A stretch of 64,000 nt of DNA. Origin: Marasmius tenuissimus. Taxonomy: Eukaryota > Basidiomycota > Agaricomycetes > Agaricales > Marasmiaceae. Positions 1-11,583 of this stretch are shown piece after piece. The first letter of the stretch is position 1, and each line of letters begins with the position of its first letter. The notes beneath the pieces were generated by a model that was not told the origin of the DNA, did no database searches, and worked only from the letters and a program-made list of their open reading frames with translations. The position numbers and the translations under genes are program-made. The DNA lies in contig JAQOTA010000053.1 of the NCBI GenBank assembly GCA_029532415.1, positions 3,906,001 through 3,970,000 of the forward strand, in the 5' to 3' direction.

Positions 1-1023
1 TCGTCAGAGCCTTGGCCGTTCCCAGAACCATTGCCGTTGTTATTGCCCTGACCATTTCCGTTGCCGTTGTTGTTCCCATTGTTCGAGTTTCCTCCATTGT
101 TGTTGCCGTTGTTCCCATTGTTGTTTCCATTATCACCGTTGTTCCCGTTGTCACCGTTGCCGTTCGAGGGCGACCCGTTGACGAAGCTGGCGATCTGAGG
201 ACCGGGGAAGTCGTAGTCTGCATTTGCGTCAAATGCCTGGAGCGGAAATTAATTAACCTTCTACATGTCTGGACAGTGGAGATGAAAACTACTCACATTG
301 ACCTTGATGCCAGAGTCGTTGTCGCTGTAAGCACCTGGGAACGACACGAGCTCATTGTCATTGGGTCTTCCATTCTGGTTTCCGCCGATCTTGAGCTGCG
401 CGCAACCAGGATAGAACTCGGCACCACCTTGCTCTTGAGCAAGATGCAAGCCGATGATCTCGTGTCGAATGAGGTAGTTTCCAGGTGCGAGGGTGCTGGG
501 GATCTTCACATCGGCGACTGCACCGTTCATGAGATCGGCTTGGGCCCACTCCTGGCCTTTGCCTTTCCGTCCAACTTGTTGAATCTTAAACCACTTCGCG
601 TTGGTGTTGTCGACCTGATTGCACGGTTGGTCACCGCAGGAAGCCATGTAAGTCAGCATGGGCCCGGTGTTGTGAGGCCACTGCGGAGCAATGTCAGAAC
701 CTATTATCGGAGCAAAAAGGAAGCAAGTCACGCACGTTACTGTTGTCCCCTCCCCTCCAGTCGAACGAGATGGAGTCTCCGGGGTTGGCATTGCCTATAT
801 CTGAGGCAAGTTTCTCTCCGGGCCCACAGAACATGGCAGGGTTTCCTGCACCCTTCACGGGCGAAACGTCGTTGATTTGTCGAATGATACTATTCTTGGT
901 TTCGCCATTGGGTACGTTTCCGTCGAATTCTTTGCCATTGATATTGATCTTGGCAATGTAACCGTGTGCTGTGACGCAAGTTGTGAAGAGGAGAGGTAGA
1001 AGTATGGCGGATGGGAACATCAT
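1..1023 (-). CDS. AA9 lytic polysaccharide monooxygenase, 3' end cut by window edge
   Basis: Secreted copper enzyme of family AA9 (formerly GH61) that oxidatively cleaves cellulose or related glucans. Two adjacent ATGs (1023 and 1020) open a hydrophobic signal peptide ending in VTA, after which the mature protein begins HGYIAK, so the N-terminal copper-binding His of the histidine brace is in place. The second brace His is in PHNTGPMLTYMA, and the axial Gln/Tyr region reads GGAEFYPGCAQL. Introns: one whose 5' splice site falls inside Asn-Ser (donor gtaacg, acceptor atag near 708), and one at about 236-297. The last exon encodes the usual YDFPGPQ end of the domain and then runs into a linker composed almost only of Asn and Gly (about 10-190) that leaves the window. 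Whether a CBM1 or GPI signal follows cannot be seen. The identification is secure; the C-terminus is unknown. Confidence 0.93.
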
Positions 1024-1827
1024 GATGAAGGAAGTGAAAAAAATCTAACGATTCGAGGATAGAATGAGCGGTGGGACGTCCTGAGAGTCGATTCGCTGCC
1101 GGAGCGATGTCGAAGGAAAGTAATTCGTTAGAGGGTCGTGGAGGATCCGAAAGAACTTGAAGGTGAGTGGAATTCCTGGAATTTCGAACTGAAATTTGGT
1201 CGGCCTTTTATAAGGGCGGATCGGATGTGGCACGAATTTCAAAGGGGAGCCATTGTGGCATGGAGTGGAGGCCAGAGTTTTATTGTCCGTGACACGCAAA
1301 AAGAGCGTGGATAAGCAAATTTTCGCCAAATAAACACCCAATTGTCTTCCCGAAAAGGAAACTCTATACCAAATATGGCTAATCAGTCCTGATTGAAAAT
1401 GAATTGAGGTGGATCAGGCGCTTACCCGGATCTAGAATGAGTCTAAAATTAAGGTGCACCAACTCCCGCGAGCGCCGCAACTCCCGGTCAAGGGGCCTGG
1501 CCGGAAAAAACTTTTAGTCGCGCAAATTGAAGGCGGTGCGATGGTACCGCTTTGGTTCGAGAATCACAAGCCTACCCAGCCAGTGCCTCCGCCACAAAAG
1601 TCGGCTGAACCGTTTGACCACTTGCTGGGTGCTCAGCTGCTAGTGAATATGAAAACGCGAAGGCCCCGTGTAGACCATCCACTTACAGTTGGAGCACAAC
1701 TTTGTCGTGCGACCTTAACATACATGAAAGCCCAATCAGATTCATTGCAGGCGGTAGCTTCGTGTTCCTAACTGTATAGATGATATATCCATACGGTCAC
1801 CCCTGCCATGGAACACCGCCTTCGTTT
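1024..1827. other. Intergenic, LPMO promoter side
   Basis: Upstream region of the LPMO gene and downstream of the first beta-lactamase-like gene. The 105-codon open frame at 1454-1771 starts with GTG, resembles no family I know and is not supported as a gene. Confidence 0.5.
1204..1212 (-). promoter_or_regulatory. TATA-like element upstream of the LPMO gene
   Basis: On the minus strand this reads TATAAAAGG, about 180 nt upstream of the LPMO start codons. It is a good match to a TATA box, but the distance implies a 5' UTR of roughly 150 nt, so its use is inferred only. Confidence 0.4.
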
Positions 1828-4251
1828 CTAGTTCACCTTGTCGAAAAACGCCTCCGCTGCCTCTCTGGAGCCACCATCCGTTGAGTCTTCAACCTGCGGT
1901 CCCGAGCCCCACAGACCCCCGTAGATTCCAAACCCAACGACGCGCCCGTCCTCACCACCGCTCGTTACAAATTGAGCAGTAATAACTCCTCCTCCGAAGA
2001 ACGGATCTGCCGTCCAGTGAGATTCCTCCGAATCCCTGTCGTCTATGGGCTGTGGGCGTGTGGAGCGATCAAGATACGAACAACGGAGATGTGAACTTTT
2101 GGAAACACTCACCCGGCTCTCAAGGGCCGTCAAGTTGAACAAGGGTCCGTCGAAATGTTCCAGCTTCACATGGGTCGTCCAAAACCTGTCCCACTTTGCA
2201 ATGAGTGTCGGTATCGTCGAATCGACCGCGCCTGGAAGCACGGTCGACAGTTCGTCAAGGACTTCCTGGCAAGACCTCGACTGCTCTGAGCCACCAAGAA
2301 GGCACAACTCTAGGCCACCGTAACCTCCATTTGTACAGATGCCGGCCAGTGATTCGTATGGAACGGGCGGTGGTGCAGGGTTCGGAGGTCGGGGCACGAG
2401 TTTGGATCGGAAGTCGTCGAACGCCTTTTGAGCCTTGTTTTTGTACCTGGAAAAAAAAAGTACGAGAATAAGTGGTCCGCCTGACGAGAGAAGCTCGAAG
2501 GGTCAACAGACCTGGTATTCCAATCGATAGCAGGAAGCCCGAGCGCGGCGTCAATGATCCGATACTTGATAACCTCGATGAAAGATGACCCATGGTCATC
2601 GTCATTCGAGAACACCGCGACACCGAGTTTTGAGTCCGGCAAACGAGTCATCTGGCTCCTGTAACCTGAAGATGGCACAGGTATCAGGATCGGTCATGAT
2701 TTTGAATTTTTTCCGGAATTTTTCTCGCCTGTCGTGGCTCCTCCATGCTGACGGTCGTGGAGTCGATGTCGATGTTCGGCAATGCCAAATGGATAGAAGT
2801 GGTGTACTCACCTCGATTAGGTCTATCGGGAGCCTGTCAGAACGAAGGATAGAGACAAACCCAATGGCTCGACCACTCACTGTGTCCCCGGTACGTGCTT
2901 CTTGCTTGACCGCCACCGTAGACGACGGGCGAGAGTTCGGGGAAGGACCTGTTGGCGTTTGAATTCAATGAACGAAGTCCACTACATTTGAAAAACTCAC
3001 GGCGCTGCAGTTTGTACTGTTATTCCAGACGCAATCTTGCGGATGACGTCGCCTGGAATCACCTCCTCTCCCGTTCGAGGATCCTTACCTTCCAATAACA
3101 AGACTTGCAACCACGTCGCCTAGTGGACGTTCATTTGTCAATATCAGACGCTATGACTACGAGCTTGAAAGGCGAAATTCACAGCATCTCGAGCATTCAT
3201 AATGACTCCACCAGCTCCTGACTTGACTGCAAAAGATATCGTCATTTCCGGAATGATAGGATTGCGGGGGCGTCACGTACAGCTTCCATCTTCACCCTCG
3301 TCCAAAAACCACCCCGGGAACCTCACAACTCGAGGTTTGCCTTTTCCAAATAGATCCTCGCTCTTGTTTACGCCCTCCCTTGCCAATGCATCTGCCAGGT
3401 TACCACTGTCTCGCGCCATACGAGGAGAATACGTGGTAGAATCCAGACCGAGGGGGTCAAAGATATGTTCCTTGACGTAGCGCGCAAACGACGGTCGAGA
3501 TGGATGTAGCACAGTTGGAAGATGAGACAGTACCGTGTACATGTTGTTGTTGTACTGCCAAGTCTCTCGGAATTCAGAGGATGATTTGAGGTGGCGAAGT
3601 CGTTTTAACTGAAGAATATCGATGAGTGTCGCGACATGCTTCTAGAGACGAGTGACTCACGATAGATACGGTAGTATCGTTACGCCTATACATATGATCG
3701 TGACGAGGAAGGCCTGTACGGTGGCTCATCACGTCGATAATAGTGCCGTGGGCGGTAGCAATGGGATCCTGCAGCTCCCAGAGGTCCCCCAGTATCGATT
3801 TGAGTTTCGTGTCCCATGTTATAGGTGTTGGCAGGTTCTTGTCGGAGATCAAAAGGCCAGTTGCCAATGTTGTGAAATGCTACCAAGAGAACGTCGGATG
3901 AGTGAATCCATGACTGGGCTATGAAGACAATTCGAATCTCACCTTGGAATTTGAAGCAATGCAGACCAGCGAATCCTCTGTCATCCGTTTCCCACCGTCC
4001 AAATTCGCGATACCATAACCCTTGGTTTCGATCCTCCATGGTCCTTCTGGCTCTTCCAGCTTTACAACTGCAACACTCACTCCGCCAGGCGAATTCCACG
4101 AAGACAATATTCCTTCGATGAAATCGTCGATTTCTGGTGTCAAGATTTGGCTATACCGAGGAGAAACAGGCTGCATTACTTCCTGGAGTTGTTGAGCGAT
4201 GGACAACAGCGGTAGTGCCAGCACACTGTAAACGGTGAACATGACCTGCAT
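1828..4251 (-). CDS. Secreted beta-lactamase/transpeptidase-like serine hydrolase, copy A
   Basis: Fungal member of the serine beta-lactamase / penicillin-binding-protein fold. The natural substrate is unknown; such fungal proteins probably hydrolyse esters or lactams. Translation from the ATG at 4249-4251 gives a signal peptide (MQVMFTVYSVLALPLLSIA), then LTPEIDDFIEGIL and the catalytic S-x-x-K as SNSK (near 3945). The next exon holds MSHRTGLPRHD, then the Y-x-N equivalent WQYNNNMY (about 3545) and DPLGLDSTTYSP. The third active-site element, HGG, is supplied by a 19-nt mini-exon at 2729-2747 spliced to GYRSQMTRLP. The 3' exons encode SKLGVAVFSNDDDHG and a C-terminal lipocalin-like part ending EAFFDKVN. 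About ten exons are needed. I see no frame break. The neighbouring copy at 5325-7735 is a close paralogue, so this is one half of a tandem duplication. Family assignment is firm; specificity is not. Confidence 0.85.
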
Positions 4252-4358
4252 TGTATGGGTCAATGTGAAAGGTTGACCCATGGGATTATAATAACCGAAC
4301 AACATCAATTCAAATAACTTGATTCCCACTCTCGATCTCCTTACCTGGAACTTCTACC

Positions 4359-4382
4359 AAGATGTAAGATGTAAGATGTAAA
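4359..4382. repeat. Threefold 7-bp repeat AAGATGT
   Basis: Three perfect tandem copies of AAGATGT followed by AA. On the minus strand this reads as repeats of ACATCTT at the 3' end of the LINE remnant, fitting a simple-sequence tail of a non-LTR element. It could also be an unrelated microsatellite. Confidence 0.6.
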
Positions 4383-5157
4383 CCTGCGGTGGTCCCATTT
4401 AGGAACTGCAGGGGTCCGCAGCTCGTGCGATGGCCAGTTCAGTCGCACACTACGGCACAGATACAGCCATGCCCTTTCGACAAATGCCTTTCAGCATCTT
4501 CTCATGAGCCAATGAAATGCATCTGTGGGATGTCTCTATCGTTCATTCCACGATGATATGTCAAGATGAATCGGAGTTACGGCTGGTTTACACTGCGCCG
4601 CTATTATAGACATTAATACAATGGGTCATAGGTATCTAGCAAGTCGTTATCCCCTTCTTCGGGAACAACAAAGGCCTCGGGCACCCCGTCGTCTTGAGCT
4701 GGCACGTCAAGACTGGCGATGTCACTTCCAGAGGGGATGTGAGCAGGTATCTCGGAGAAGATCTCAAGGGCCTTGTGGATGTAGGTGGCTAAGCTCGGGA
4801 TGAGGCGTTCGTCGTCAGCAGCGGTGTTGAAGATTGCCAATGGGTTATCTGTTCGTAACACACGCTCGAACTTCGGCCACGCTCGTAGTGCCTTCGCTAT
4901 GAATATGTTCCTCTCGAGCCGTAGAATAGGAGGCCGATTACACCGCCAGAAGACGTGCATTTCATCTTCGACAGCGGAGCAGCCATAGCGGCATACGCGG
5001 GCGTCCCTTGGTATCGTCTTACCAGTCAGTGTGGTCGTCCATCGTAGGGTTTCCACGGCTAGTCTATGTGTAGATGTTACAAATCGTGTCAACGATTTCC
5101 GGTGGTCGACGATTGGGGCAGATAGATATCGTTGGGCTACATTTTGATCTCCAAGTC
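4359..5157 (-). mobile_element. 5'-truncated non-LTR (LINE-type) retrotransposon fragment
   Basis: A minus-strand open frame runs from a stop near 5158 to 4613. It contains SLTRFVTSTHRLAVETLRW, PRDARVCRYGC, then VEDEMHVFWRC. This C-x3-C ... H-x4-C arrangement after 'PR..R.C' and before an acidic tail matches the C-terminal zinc-binding region of fungal LINE-type reverse transcriptase polyproteins. The palm domain and everything upstream are missing, as expected from 5' truncation during target-primed insertion. Beyond the stop (4613) there is a short 3' region that ends at a 7-nt tandem repeat (4359-4382), a plausible 3' tail. The matching region upstream of copy B (7736-8030) lacks this segment, so its extent can be inferred by comparison. 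Target-site duplications were not identified with confidence. Confidence 0.65.
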
Positions 5158-5324
5158 CTCATGATGATTCGATGGCAATTACTGAGTGAGGCATGTGGGG
5201 CTCACCGATCAATATTGACTGTTCGGTGGTGATATAGATAGAGTACTATAAATAGGCCAGGGCCCAGGCTCCCTTTTCACTACATCCAGACGACTGCCCC
5301 CGCCATAAAGCACCGTATTTGTTT

Positions 5325-7735
5325 CTAATTTACCTTGTCGAAAAACACCTCAGCAGCCTCTCTGGAGCTGCCGTCCGTAGTGTCTTCAACCAGCGGTCCC
5401 GAGCCCCACAGACCCTCAAAGATTCCGAATCCATCGACGTGCCCGTCCTCACCGCTGTTCGTTACAAATTGAACAGTGATAACACTATCTCCGAAAATCG
5501 AATTCGCCGTCCAGTAAGGTTTGTCCGATTCCCTGTCGTCTACAGGCTGTGGGAATATGGAGTGGTCAAGCCACGGATCACAGATATGAACTGTTGGAAA
5601 CACTCACCCGGCTCTCAAGGGCCGTCAAGTTGAACAAGGGTCCGTCGAAATGCTCCAGCTTCGCATGGGTTGACCAAAACTTGTCCCACTTTGCGATGAG
5701 TGTCGGTATCGTCGAATCGACCGCGCCTGGAAGCACGGTCGGTAACTCGTCAATGACTTCTTGGCAGGACCTCGACTGCTTTGGGCTACCAAGGAGACAC
5801 AACTCCAGGCTGCCGTAGCCTTCATTCATATAGCTGCCGGCCAGCGATTCGTATGGAACGGGTGATGATGTAGGGCTCGAAGGTCGGGGCACGACTTTGG
5901 ATTTGAAGGCGTCAAATGTGATCTGGGCTATGTTTTTGTACCTGGAAAAGTACAAGGATGAGTGGCTCCGGTTGGTTCATGGTGAAGGGGTAAGCTAGGG
6001 AAACAAACCTAGTATTCCAGTCAATAGCAGGGAGCCCGAGCGCGGCGTCGATGATTCGTACTTGATAACCTCGACGAAAGATGATCCGTGGTCGTCATCG
6101 TTCGAGAACACCGCAACACCAAGTTTTGAGTTCGGCAAACGAGTCATTTGAGTCCTGTAGCCTGAAGATACGATAGATATCAGGACCGGTTATGACTTCT
6201 TATGGAATTCTCTGGCCTGTCGTGGCTCCTCCATGCTGATGGTTTTGTCAGTGTTGATGTTCGGCAATGGATAGCAGGCAGTGTGCTTACCTCAATGAGG
6301 TCTATCGGGAACCTGTCAGAGCGAAAAAAGAAGAGGAATCCATTGACTCGACCACTCACTGTGTCCCCTATACGTACTTCTTGCTTGACCGCCACCGTAG
6401 ACGACGGGCGAGAGTTCGGGGAAAACCCTGTTGACTTTGGTGAGCTCAAGTCCAAATTTTCAGCGGTAACCTCGGTAGATGTGAAGACTCACGACACTGG
6501 ATTCTCCACGGTCATTCCAGACGCAATCTTGCGGATAATATCGCCCGGAATTGCCTCCTCTCCAGTTCGAGGGTCCTTACCTTCCAATAACAAAACTTGT
6601 AACCACGTCGCCTAGTGGACGTTCATATGTCAATGTCAGAGTACGAACGCGAAAGGTAAAATTCACAGCATCCCGAGCATTCATGATCACTCCACCGGCT
6701 CCTGAATTGTCTGCACAAGCTATCATCACTTGGGGAACGCTAGGATCGCGGAGTGTCACGCACAGGTTCCGTCTTCACCTTCGTCCAAAAACCATGCCGG
6801 GAACCTAACAACCCGAGGTTTACCTTTTCCAAACAGGTTTTCGCTCTTATTCACGCCCTCCCTTGCCAGTGCATCTGCGAGGTAACCACTGTCCCGCGCC
6901 ACACGGGGGGAGTATGTGGTGGATTCCAGACCAAGGGGGTCGAATATGTGTTCCTTGACGTAGCGCGCAAGTGACGGTCGAGACGGATGTAGCAAAGTGG
7001 GTAGATAAGACAGGATCGTGTACATATTGTTGTTGTATTGCCAGGCCTCTCGGAATTCAGAGGATGGTTTGAGGTGACGAAGCCTTTCGAGCTTGAGAGT
7101 CATTGTCGCAAGACGATTTTGGAAAGATTTGACTGGGCGACTCACAATAGGGACGGTAGTATCATTGTGCGTATACATGAAGTCGTGTCGAGGGAGACCT
7201 GTACGATGGCTCATCACGTCGATGATAGTGCTTTGGGCTGTAGCAATGGGATCTTGCAACTCCCAGAGGCCCCCCAGTATTGACTTGAGCTTCGTGTCCC
7301 ATGTTATAGGCGTCGCCAAGCTCTTGTTAGAGATCAAAAGGCCAGTGGCCAACATTGTGAAGTGCTACAAAGAAGACGACAAATGAGTGGGTCCATGATG
7401 ACGACAGCTTTTAAAATTCCGACTCACTTGGCATTCGAAGCGATACAGACTAGCGAATCCTCTGTCATCCGTTTCCCACCATCCAAATTAATCACAACAC
7501 CGTAGCCCTTCGTTTCAATCCTCCATGTTCCTTCCGGCTCTTCGAGCTTCACGACTGCGATGCTCACTCCACCAGGTGAATTCCATGACGACAATATCCC
7601 TTCAATGAAGTCGTCGATTTCTGGTGTCAAGATTTGGTTGGAACTCGGAGAAAAAAAAATACTTTCTGCAAGTTTTGAGTGTAGAACAAGAGCGGTAGGG
7701 CTAGCAGACCATAAACGTTAAACAATGAGCTGCAT
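5325..7735 (-). pseudogene. Beta-lactamase-like serine hydrolase, copy B, frame-disrupted
   Basis: Tandem paralogue of the gene at 1828-4251 with the same exon order and many identical stretches: SNAK in place of SNSK, MSHRTGLPRHDFMY, WQYNNNMYTILSYL, the 19-nt HGG mini-exon at 6217-6235, and the 3' exons. Three disruptions relative to copy A are visible. The presumed start at 7733-7735 is followed by an in-frame stop after five codons because of one extra base. A run of nine A (7651-7659) shifts frame between the signal-peptide region and LTPEIDD. One base is missing at about 6058: copy A reads ATCCGATACTT where copy B reads ATTCGTACTT, which breaks VIKYRIIDAALG. The catalytic residues are intact, so inactivation looks recent. 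Sequencing error in homopolymers could explain one break but hardly all three. Confidence 0.75.
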
Positions 7736-8526
7736 TGTATGCGTCAATGTGAAACTCAAAGGCCGCGCTTTGACGCTGCGGACGGGACCACGTCAATTCA
7801 TTCAAATATATGATTCCCACTCACGACCTTCCTCGGCCTGAAAGGAAGAGAGGATTTCTGGATCAATGTCTACCAGGCATGACGAACTACCTAGTCAAAG
7901 CTAAGCTCCAATCAAAGTCCGGATACAATGGCAATTAGTGAGTTGCCCCTCGGATGTCGTGCTCATTGGATTAAGATTCAGCACTAGCGTTCGGTAGTGA
8001 TATAGATAGAATACTTTGACAGGCCAGACTCACTCATCAAAATACAGATAACAGTCTGAATTACTTCAGTCAATACACTCATCAACGGTTTCGGGATCAT
8101 CCTTGGGTCCGGAAGATGGAAGGTCCACGCCCGATAGTTATATTCTTTTTGGCTCTCTTGCTAATCCTTCTCTGCAGGAAAATCGCTGGCCATGGAGACG
8201 CAGACCGATCGGGAAGACCTTAGAAACACTCATCCATTCACCGCGGCGCACACTGTATTCCACATTCTGAACGAAGAAAGAGCCTGGAACCAATGAATAA
8301 CGCTGTCAGTGCTCTTAATATACGCCGTACCATGCCGAACCGTGGGTCAATGATCAGCCCCTCCATCGCTCTGGTCGTTCTTACTAAATGGTCGTTTGCC
8401 CAACCCGTTGTCATTGTCGTCCGTCTGCGTCGTACCACGGACATCAGTGGACTGATGGAGCGTGGCTCTGGAGGATATAAATTAGCGTGAGGAATTGGTG
8501 CAACGGAGCACCTCAGTATTTTCGCG
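7736..8526. other. Divergent intergenic region between copy B and the MFS gene
   Basis: Holds the duplicated upstream region of copy B (to about 8030) and the promoter side of the transporter gene. The open frames here are short and antisense-like. No RNA gene or other element was recognised. Confidence 0.5.
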
Positions 8527-10711
8527 ATGCCCTCCGAGCCCATAGAAGCTGAATTTGTCCGCCCACCTGCTCTCACTCTCGGCCAAGAAGAAGAGTTCCG
8601 TCAACTTGAGCAGGAGGGACCTCTATCTACCTCGACACTGGGGAGTTCAGCTACCAGTCTCAAAGCGATCGAAGAAGGATACAAGAAGGAGGGGGTGAAG
8701 ATAGTTTCGTTCGAGCCTGGGTCAGGCGAAGACCCCAGAGAGTTTCCTAAGTTCAAGAAATGGTACGTTTGACTTTTCCCCGCGGGCGACACTGATATTC
8801 AACCTCTCTTCAGGTATATCACAATCACGACTTCTTTCTTGTGTCTCGCGGTGGCCCTGGGGAGTGCAATTGTCACTGGAGAGTAAGCAGCGCCAGTCTT
8901 TATATCCCAGAGCAGCCATAGTTATCCTGTACGACTTTCGCAGCATGACGGGTCCAACAAAGGAGTTCGGAGCCTCTCAGGAGATTGTCAATCTCACAGT
9001 GACCTGCTTCGTGATAGGTTTTGGCGTAGGGTACGCATCACCTCTAATCGTCGTGAGCGCAAGCGTCCTAACCCTGCCGTGTCTAGACCATTATTCTTCG
9101 CTCCCTTATCCGAAATCGCTGGGAGAACACCGATCTATATCGCAAGCATGTTCTTGTACTTCATCTTCACACTGCCGAGTGCATTGGCGGACAATGTTAC
9201 TACGCTTGTAGTGGCTAGACAGATAGCAGGTCTCGCTGCCTCGGCTCCGATGTGTAATGTGGGTGGAAGGTAAGCAGCCTAAACATGAGTTCACGTGCCT
9301 TCTCTGAGCTATCTTCGTGTAGCATCGCAGATATTTGGGCCGTTGAGGAACGGGGCATTCCAATGGCCATCTTTTCATTCACCATCTTGTAAGATCGATT
9401 ACCCACAACTTCTGTAATCGTCCACTCACATCACTCCGTAGCATGGGTCCTTGTCTGGGTCCCTTGATAGGCGGATTCATCGGTCAAGAAGTTGGGTGGC
9501 GATGGCTCTGTGAGTGATTATGAATCGAGTGCGGAGTTGTCCGAGATGTTGACACAATAAAATCCAGACTGGGTCCTCTTCATCTTCTCAGGATTATGTT
9601 TTGCCCTGACTCTCTTCATACCTGAGACTCTTGCGCCCGTTATTCTCCGCAAGAAGGCTGCCAAATTACGAAAGGAGACCGGAGACAACAGCTACACGAC
9701 CTTGGAAGAACTTGAACGCAAACCCCTCACGACGACTCTGTGGGTCGCCCTCTCACGGCCTATCATCATGCTCATGACGGAGCCGATCGTGATTCTGTTC
9801 TCCTTCTGTACGTTCTTCCTTCTCTGTCACTCGCTGTTATCCGTGAGTTCATGTGTCGTAATTACTAGATCTATCATTCGTCTATGCTCTGCTCTGTGAG
9901 TGTTCTCAACGGTTTTGCACGCGGCCTTCTGCTTACATCTTGCGAAGACCTATTATTTTTTGCTTTCCCGATAGCCTTCGCGGAAATTCGTGGCTTCAGC
10001 GAGGGCATGACGGGTGTCACCTTTGTCAGCATCATGGTAAGCTTTTGTCGCGGGTCAGCGTGCTTTATCCTCATTCATTCATCGCTGGTAAACCCCTCAG
10101 CTCGGCATTGGATTTGCTATGTGTCTGCTCCCTATACAAGAAAAGGTTTATGCGAAGGCTACCAGAAATGGGACATTCCCGGAGGCTCGCTTGTATGGAA
10201 TGATGTTTGGTTCCGCGTACGATCCGTTCCCTTCACCATCAGACCACATTGCTCACCTGTCTTTTCCAACAAATAGATGGCTACCCACATCCCTATTCAT
10301 ATTCGCTTTCACTGGTGCTTACGAATGGGTTCACTGGATAGGTACATCTCTCCCCCCGCTAGCTCAGGAACTGGCCCTGACCTCCTTTTTCTAGGCCCTT
10401 GTATCTCTGGCGTCCTCTTCGGCTTCTCTATGATTCTCATTTACGTCTCTGCAAACTCCTACATCGTCGACAGCTATTCGGCCTACGCTGCTTCCGCGAT
10501 GGCAGCAAAAACGCTCCTTCGTTCCGAAGTCGGCGCTATGGTACCACTTTTCGTAAATCAGATGTTCCACAACATGGGGTTCCAATATGCCGGACTACTA
10601 CTAGCTCTCATTGCCGTCGCCATCACCCCAATACCGTTCGTGTTCTTCAAGTATGGAGAGAGGATCAGGAGGAGAAGTACTAGAGCTACGCAAGACGTTA
10701 GAAAACGTTAA
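8527..10711 (+). CDS. MFS transporter, DHA1 drug/polyamine-type
   Basis: Proton-coupled exporter of the DHA1 branch of the major facilitator superfamily, probably at the plasma membrane. The first ATG (8527) gives a soluble N-terminus of about 85 residues ending in FPKFKKWYI, then the membrane segments. Signatures: GFGVGPLFFAPLSEIAGRTP (motif A-like loop 2-3), VARQIAGLAASAPM, GGSIADIWAVEERG, MGPCLGPLIGGFIGQ and WRWLYWVLFIFSGLCF. After PETLAP there is a hydrophilic central loop (RKKAAKLRKETGD), then the second half (TEPIVILFSF, FAFPIAFAEIRGFSEGMTGV, GPCISGVLFGFSMILIYVSANSYIVDSY) and a basic tail. About ten introns; the junctions checked (8762, 8883, 9030) restore the conserved reading. Substrate not predictable. 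It is next to the serine hydrolase pair, but nothing links them mechanistically. Confidence 0.9.
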
Positions 10712-11583
10712 ATGGGTCATGGTAAAAGTTAACTTACTCACGAGCAAAGCTCATTAATCCACGTGCCATACATAGAGACCAATAATCATTCCTCTGGAGT
10801 CTAGGGTGTCGTTTTCGATTCCCAAAATGTTCGCCGCGGCAACTGTACCTCTTCCAGCCCCTGCACGACACCCCCTCAGAATGCGGCAGCGAAACGCAAG
10901 TCTCCTTTGTCTCCTCTCAATGTCATCTGTCATCAAACTCGAGTGGCGTTGGCAAGAAGTCTTATTGCCCAGTAAGGTTTAAGTGAGGGCGCTCGGAGAA
11001 ACTCGAAGCAGACGATGTACAAGTACCGGACAGATCAACAGTGGACCAACGTCCCATCTCTCCGTTTCGCGAATCAGTCTGTGTCATGATCTCTGCGGTT
11101 GCTTACCAGAAGGAAGGTTGACCGCCTTGTAGTTTTCCTGCTCCTTGCACATACGCGGATATACCTCGCCTCCATAGACTCGAGGTCTACACGTTGTTGT
11201 CTGCTAGCTCATCCTTCAAAGTTGGAGTCTCCTGAAGCCGTCCGCTACCTATCGTACGGCATTGGATTTCCTGGATCATTCACTACGTCTCGGGAGAATC
11301 TCATGCTCGTATTCGCTGCGGTATTCAGGATGAATGGAACGAGTCTCATGTATAGGAGTTCGTGGGACGTTTTCTTGATGCTCAGTACATCCACAGTGGG
11401 TTCTATTCCGCTATTCGTGAAGCATACTTTCTCATGGCGGTCCGTAACATTTAGGATGTTATCACGTAGCTTAGCTAGAACGGGTTTGGTGCGCTCTGAC
11501 CGGCTCAAATCATACAAAAGGCAAGCAAGTTAATCGTCAATTATCAGTGTCCTACCTCCCAGGTCCTCTTACTGTACTCAGCG
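10712..11583. other. Intergenic; weak minus-strand coding signal
   Basis: Separates the MFS and CE4 genes. A minus-strand open frame at 11245-11517 without an ATG (VLAKLRDNILNVTDRHEKV...) is flanked by plausible splice sites, and a possible further exon lies at about 11100-11180. No family was recognised and no complete gene could be assembled. Confidence 0.3.

Larger units (their letters stand above)
1795..8030. repeat. Tandem duplication containing two serine hydrolase copies
   Basis: Two head-to-tail units, about 1795-5260 and 5290-8030. They share the coding exons, the sequence just downstream of the stop codons, and the upstream region. Examples upstream are GGCAATTA followed by a gtgatatagatagaRtact stretch, at 5172-5245 and 7930-8015. 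The LINE fragment interrupts only the first unit. Divergence is clear in introns and promoters, so the duplication is not brand new. Confidence 0.75.

Noticed and set aside
1454..1771. 105-codon open frame between the LPMO and hydrolase genes
   Set aside because: Starts with GTG, no domain, no splice sites of note.
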